From positions 1-64,000 of the forward strand of contig NZ_BTVP01000015.1 of assembly GCF_045863935.1 (NCBI RefSeq): a stretch of DNA of 64,000 nucleotides, written 5' to 3'. The notes beneath the pieces are model-generated. The model was not told where the DNA came from, did no database searches, and saw nothing but the letters and a program-made list of their open reading frames with translations. The position numbers and the translations under genes were made by a program. This document shows positions 62,897-64,000 of the stretch, one piece after another. Each line of letters begins with the position of its first letter. The first letter of the stretch is position 1. Source of the DNA: Parvibaculum sp045863935. GTDB lineage: Bacteria > Pseudomonadota > Alphaproteobacteria > Parvibaculales > Parvibaculaceae.

Positions 62897-63180
62897 CTGT
62901 GGTTCACTCGATCTGTTGGCGGTCTGTTAGCGCAGCGGGGTGGCAGGGGCTTTCTTGACTTTCCCTTGGCGGCCCCCTCTATTACCGCCATAAACGGTCT
63001 CGAAAGCCTTGCATTTCATAAGGTTAGTCGAGACTCGGGACCGGCCCCGGCAGCGCGCAAACTCTATCGGAGTGGTCCCGGAGTCACAAGGCGGACGAAT
63101 GCGCCCGCGGGGGCCGTGAAGCCGGCTCCCGGCGGGCGGCACGAGGCGCAATCCCCGAGAACGGCACCCCGAGAACCGAT

Positions 63181-64000
63181 ATGAGCGAGACACACGCAAA
63201 GCCCCCTCTGACGCTGCTCCTTGCGAGCCCGCGCGGCTTCTGCGCAGGGGTCGACCGCGCCATCCAGATCGTCGAACTCGCCATCGAGAAATACGGCCCG
63301 CCCGTCTATGTCCGCCACGAGATCGTCCACAATCGCTATGTCGTGGAGGAGCTCGAACGCAAGGGTGCGATCTTCGTCGAGGAGCTCGACGAGGTGCCCG
63401 CGGGCGCGAAGGTCATCTTCTCCGCTCATGGCGTGCCGAAATCCGTGCCTGCCGAGGCACAATCCCGCGAACTCTTCTATCTCGACGCAACCTGCCCTCT
63501 CGTATCCAAGGTACATGTGGAAGCCGAGCGGCTCCACAATCGCGGTCTCCAGATTCTGCTGATCGGCCATGCGGGACACCCGGAAGTCATCGGCACGATG
63601 GGGCAACTGCCGGAGGGCGCCGTGAGCCTCATCGAGACCCTGGCCGACGCAGAGGCCATCGCACCGGCCGACCCGGACAAGCTCGCCTTCGTGACGCAGA
63701 CGACGCTTTCGGTCGACGACACGGCGGAGATCGTCGCAACGCTTCGCCGCCGCTTTCCTTCGATTGCCGGTCCGCGCAAGGAAGACATCTGCTACGCGAC
63801 GACGAACCGGCAGGAAGCGGTGAAGAGCATCGCCCCGCATGTCGATGCCATGCTCGTCATCGGCGCGCCCAATTCCTCGAACTCCATGCGCCTCGTGGAA
63901 GTCGCCGAGCGCGCGGGCTGTCCCCATGCCGCGCTCGTGCAGCGCGCGGGCGACATCGACTGGGTGGCTCTCGGCACACCTGCAACCGTGGGCCTGACCG
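63181..64000 (+). CDS. ispH: 4-hydroxy-3-methylbut-2-enyl diphosphate reductase, partial
   Basis: The first 273 residues of the [4Fe-4S] reductase that makes IPP and DMAPP, cut by the window end. The three cluster cysteines are Cys21 (PRGFCAGVDRA), Cys105 (DATCPLVSKVH) and Cys204 (EDICYATTNRQ); the substrate loop GAPNSSNSMRL is present. ATG 63181 is clear. Confidence 0.95.
   Translation, partial: MSETHAKPPLTLLLASPRGFCAGVDRAIQIVELAIEKYGPPVYVRHEIVHNRYVVEELERKGAIFVEELDEVPAGAKVIFSAHGVPKSVPAEAQSRELFYLDATCPLVSKVHVEAERLHNRGLQILLIGHAGHPEVIGTMGQLPEGAVSLIETLADAEAIAPADPDKLAFVTQTTLSVDDTAEIVATLRRRFPSIAGPRKEDICYATTNRQEAVKSIAPHVDAMLVIGAPNSSNSMRLVEVAERAGCPHAALVQRAGDIDWVALGTPATVGLT

Overview
The window is GC-rich, densely coded chromosomal DNA of an alphaproteobacterium. 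The evidence is a CcrM-type GANTC methyltransferase, an F0 operon (atpI-B-E-F'-F) separate from F1, the run mutY-dciA-dsbA-smc, a two-subunit GlyRS and a NadQ-type regulator in front of nadABC. The set resembles Hyphomicrobiales such as Parvibaculum, but that genus-level guess is from memory of gene content, not from a search. I saw no prophage, CRISPR array, rRNA, tRNA or classical insertion sequence.

Layout. 0.1-7.2 kb: pyrC and a family 9 glycosyltransferase; ygfZ-tag; a bactofilin; a PNPOx-like flavoprotein; a FabH-like ketoacyl synthase. 6.9-11.5 kb: a leftward operon of a LonB-like protease, two Usp-domain proteins and a conserved small protein. 11.7-13.7 kb: an HD hydrolase whose 3' end is repeated 0.66 kb downstream, with a small secreted acidic protein between the copies, then a tyrosine-phosphatase-like gene. 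13.7-18.5 kb: NAD synthesis, nadQ-like regulator plus nadABC with two matching operator candidates. 18.6-36.7 kb: an SDR, a SleB-like hydrolase, ppdK, glyS-glyQ, an S49 peptidase, ilvD, a TrmN6-like methyltransferase, a DUF2007 protein, ispB, ispE, a TPR lipoprotein and ETF-QO. 36.9-44.1 kb: a MntA/HepT toxin-antitoxin pair coupled to a uracil-DNA glycosylase, a lytic transglycosylase, moaB, mscL, two TIGR04282/TIGR04283-like transferases, and a radical SAM gene with an SOS-box-like site. 44.1-53 kb: a GIY-YIG nuclease inside perfect inverted repeats, rnhB, ccrM, mutY, dciA, dsbA, smc. 53.2-55.9 kb: the F0 operon. 56-64 kb: a dienelactone-hydrolase-like gene, the glycine cleavage operon behind a tandem glycine riboswitch, a lipoprotein and the 5' part of ispH.

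Most interesting signal: a family of palindromic elements. The 400-bp copy at 44135-44534 has perfect 30-bp terminal inverted repeats, each able to fold into a hairpin, and its only gene is a GIY-YIG nuclease whose stop codon lies inside the right repeat. Three short copies (23372-23456, 24492-24578, 46644-46751) have the same two ends but no gene. The last keeps a remnant of the nuclease gene's 3' end, so it looks like an internal deletion derivative. The copy at 24492-24578 is exactly 87 bp and sits in frame inside glyS, adding 29 residues to an essential synthetase. I propose that these are an autonomous element and its MITE-like derivatives, mobilised by the GIY-YIG nuclease. The architecture is seen in the sequence; the mobility is inference.
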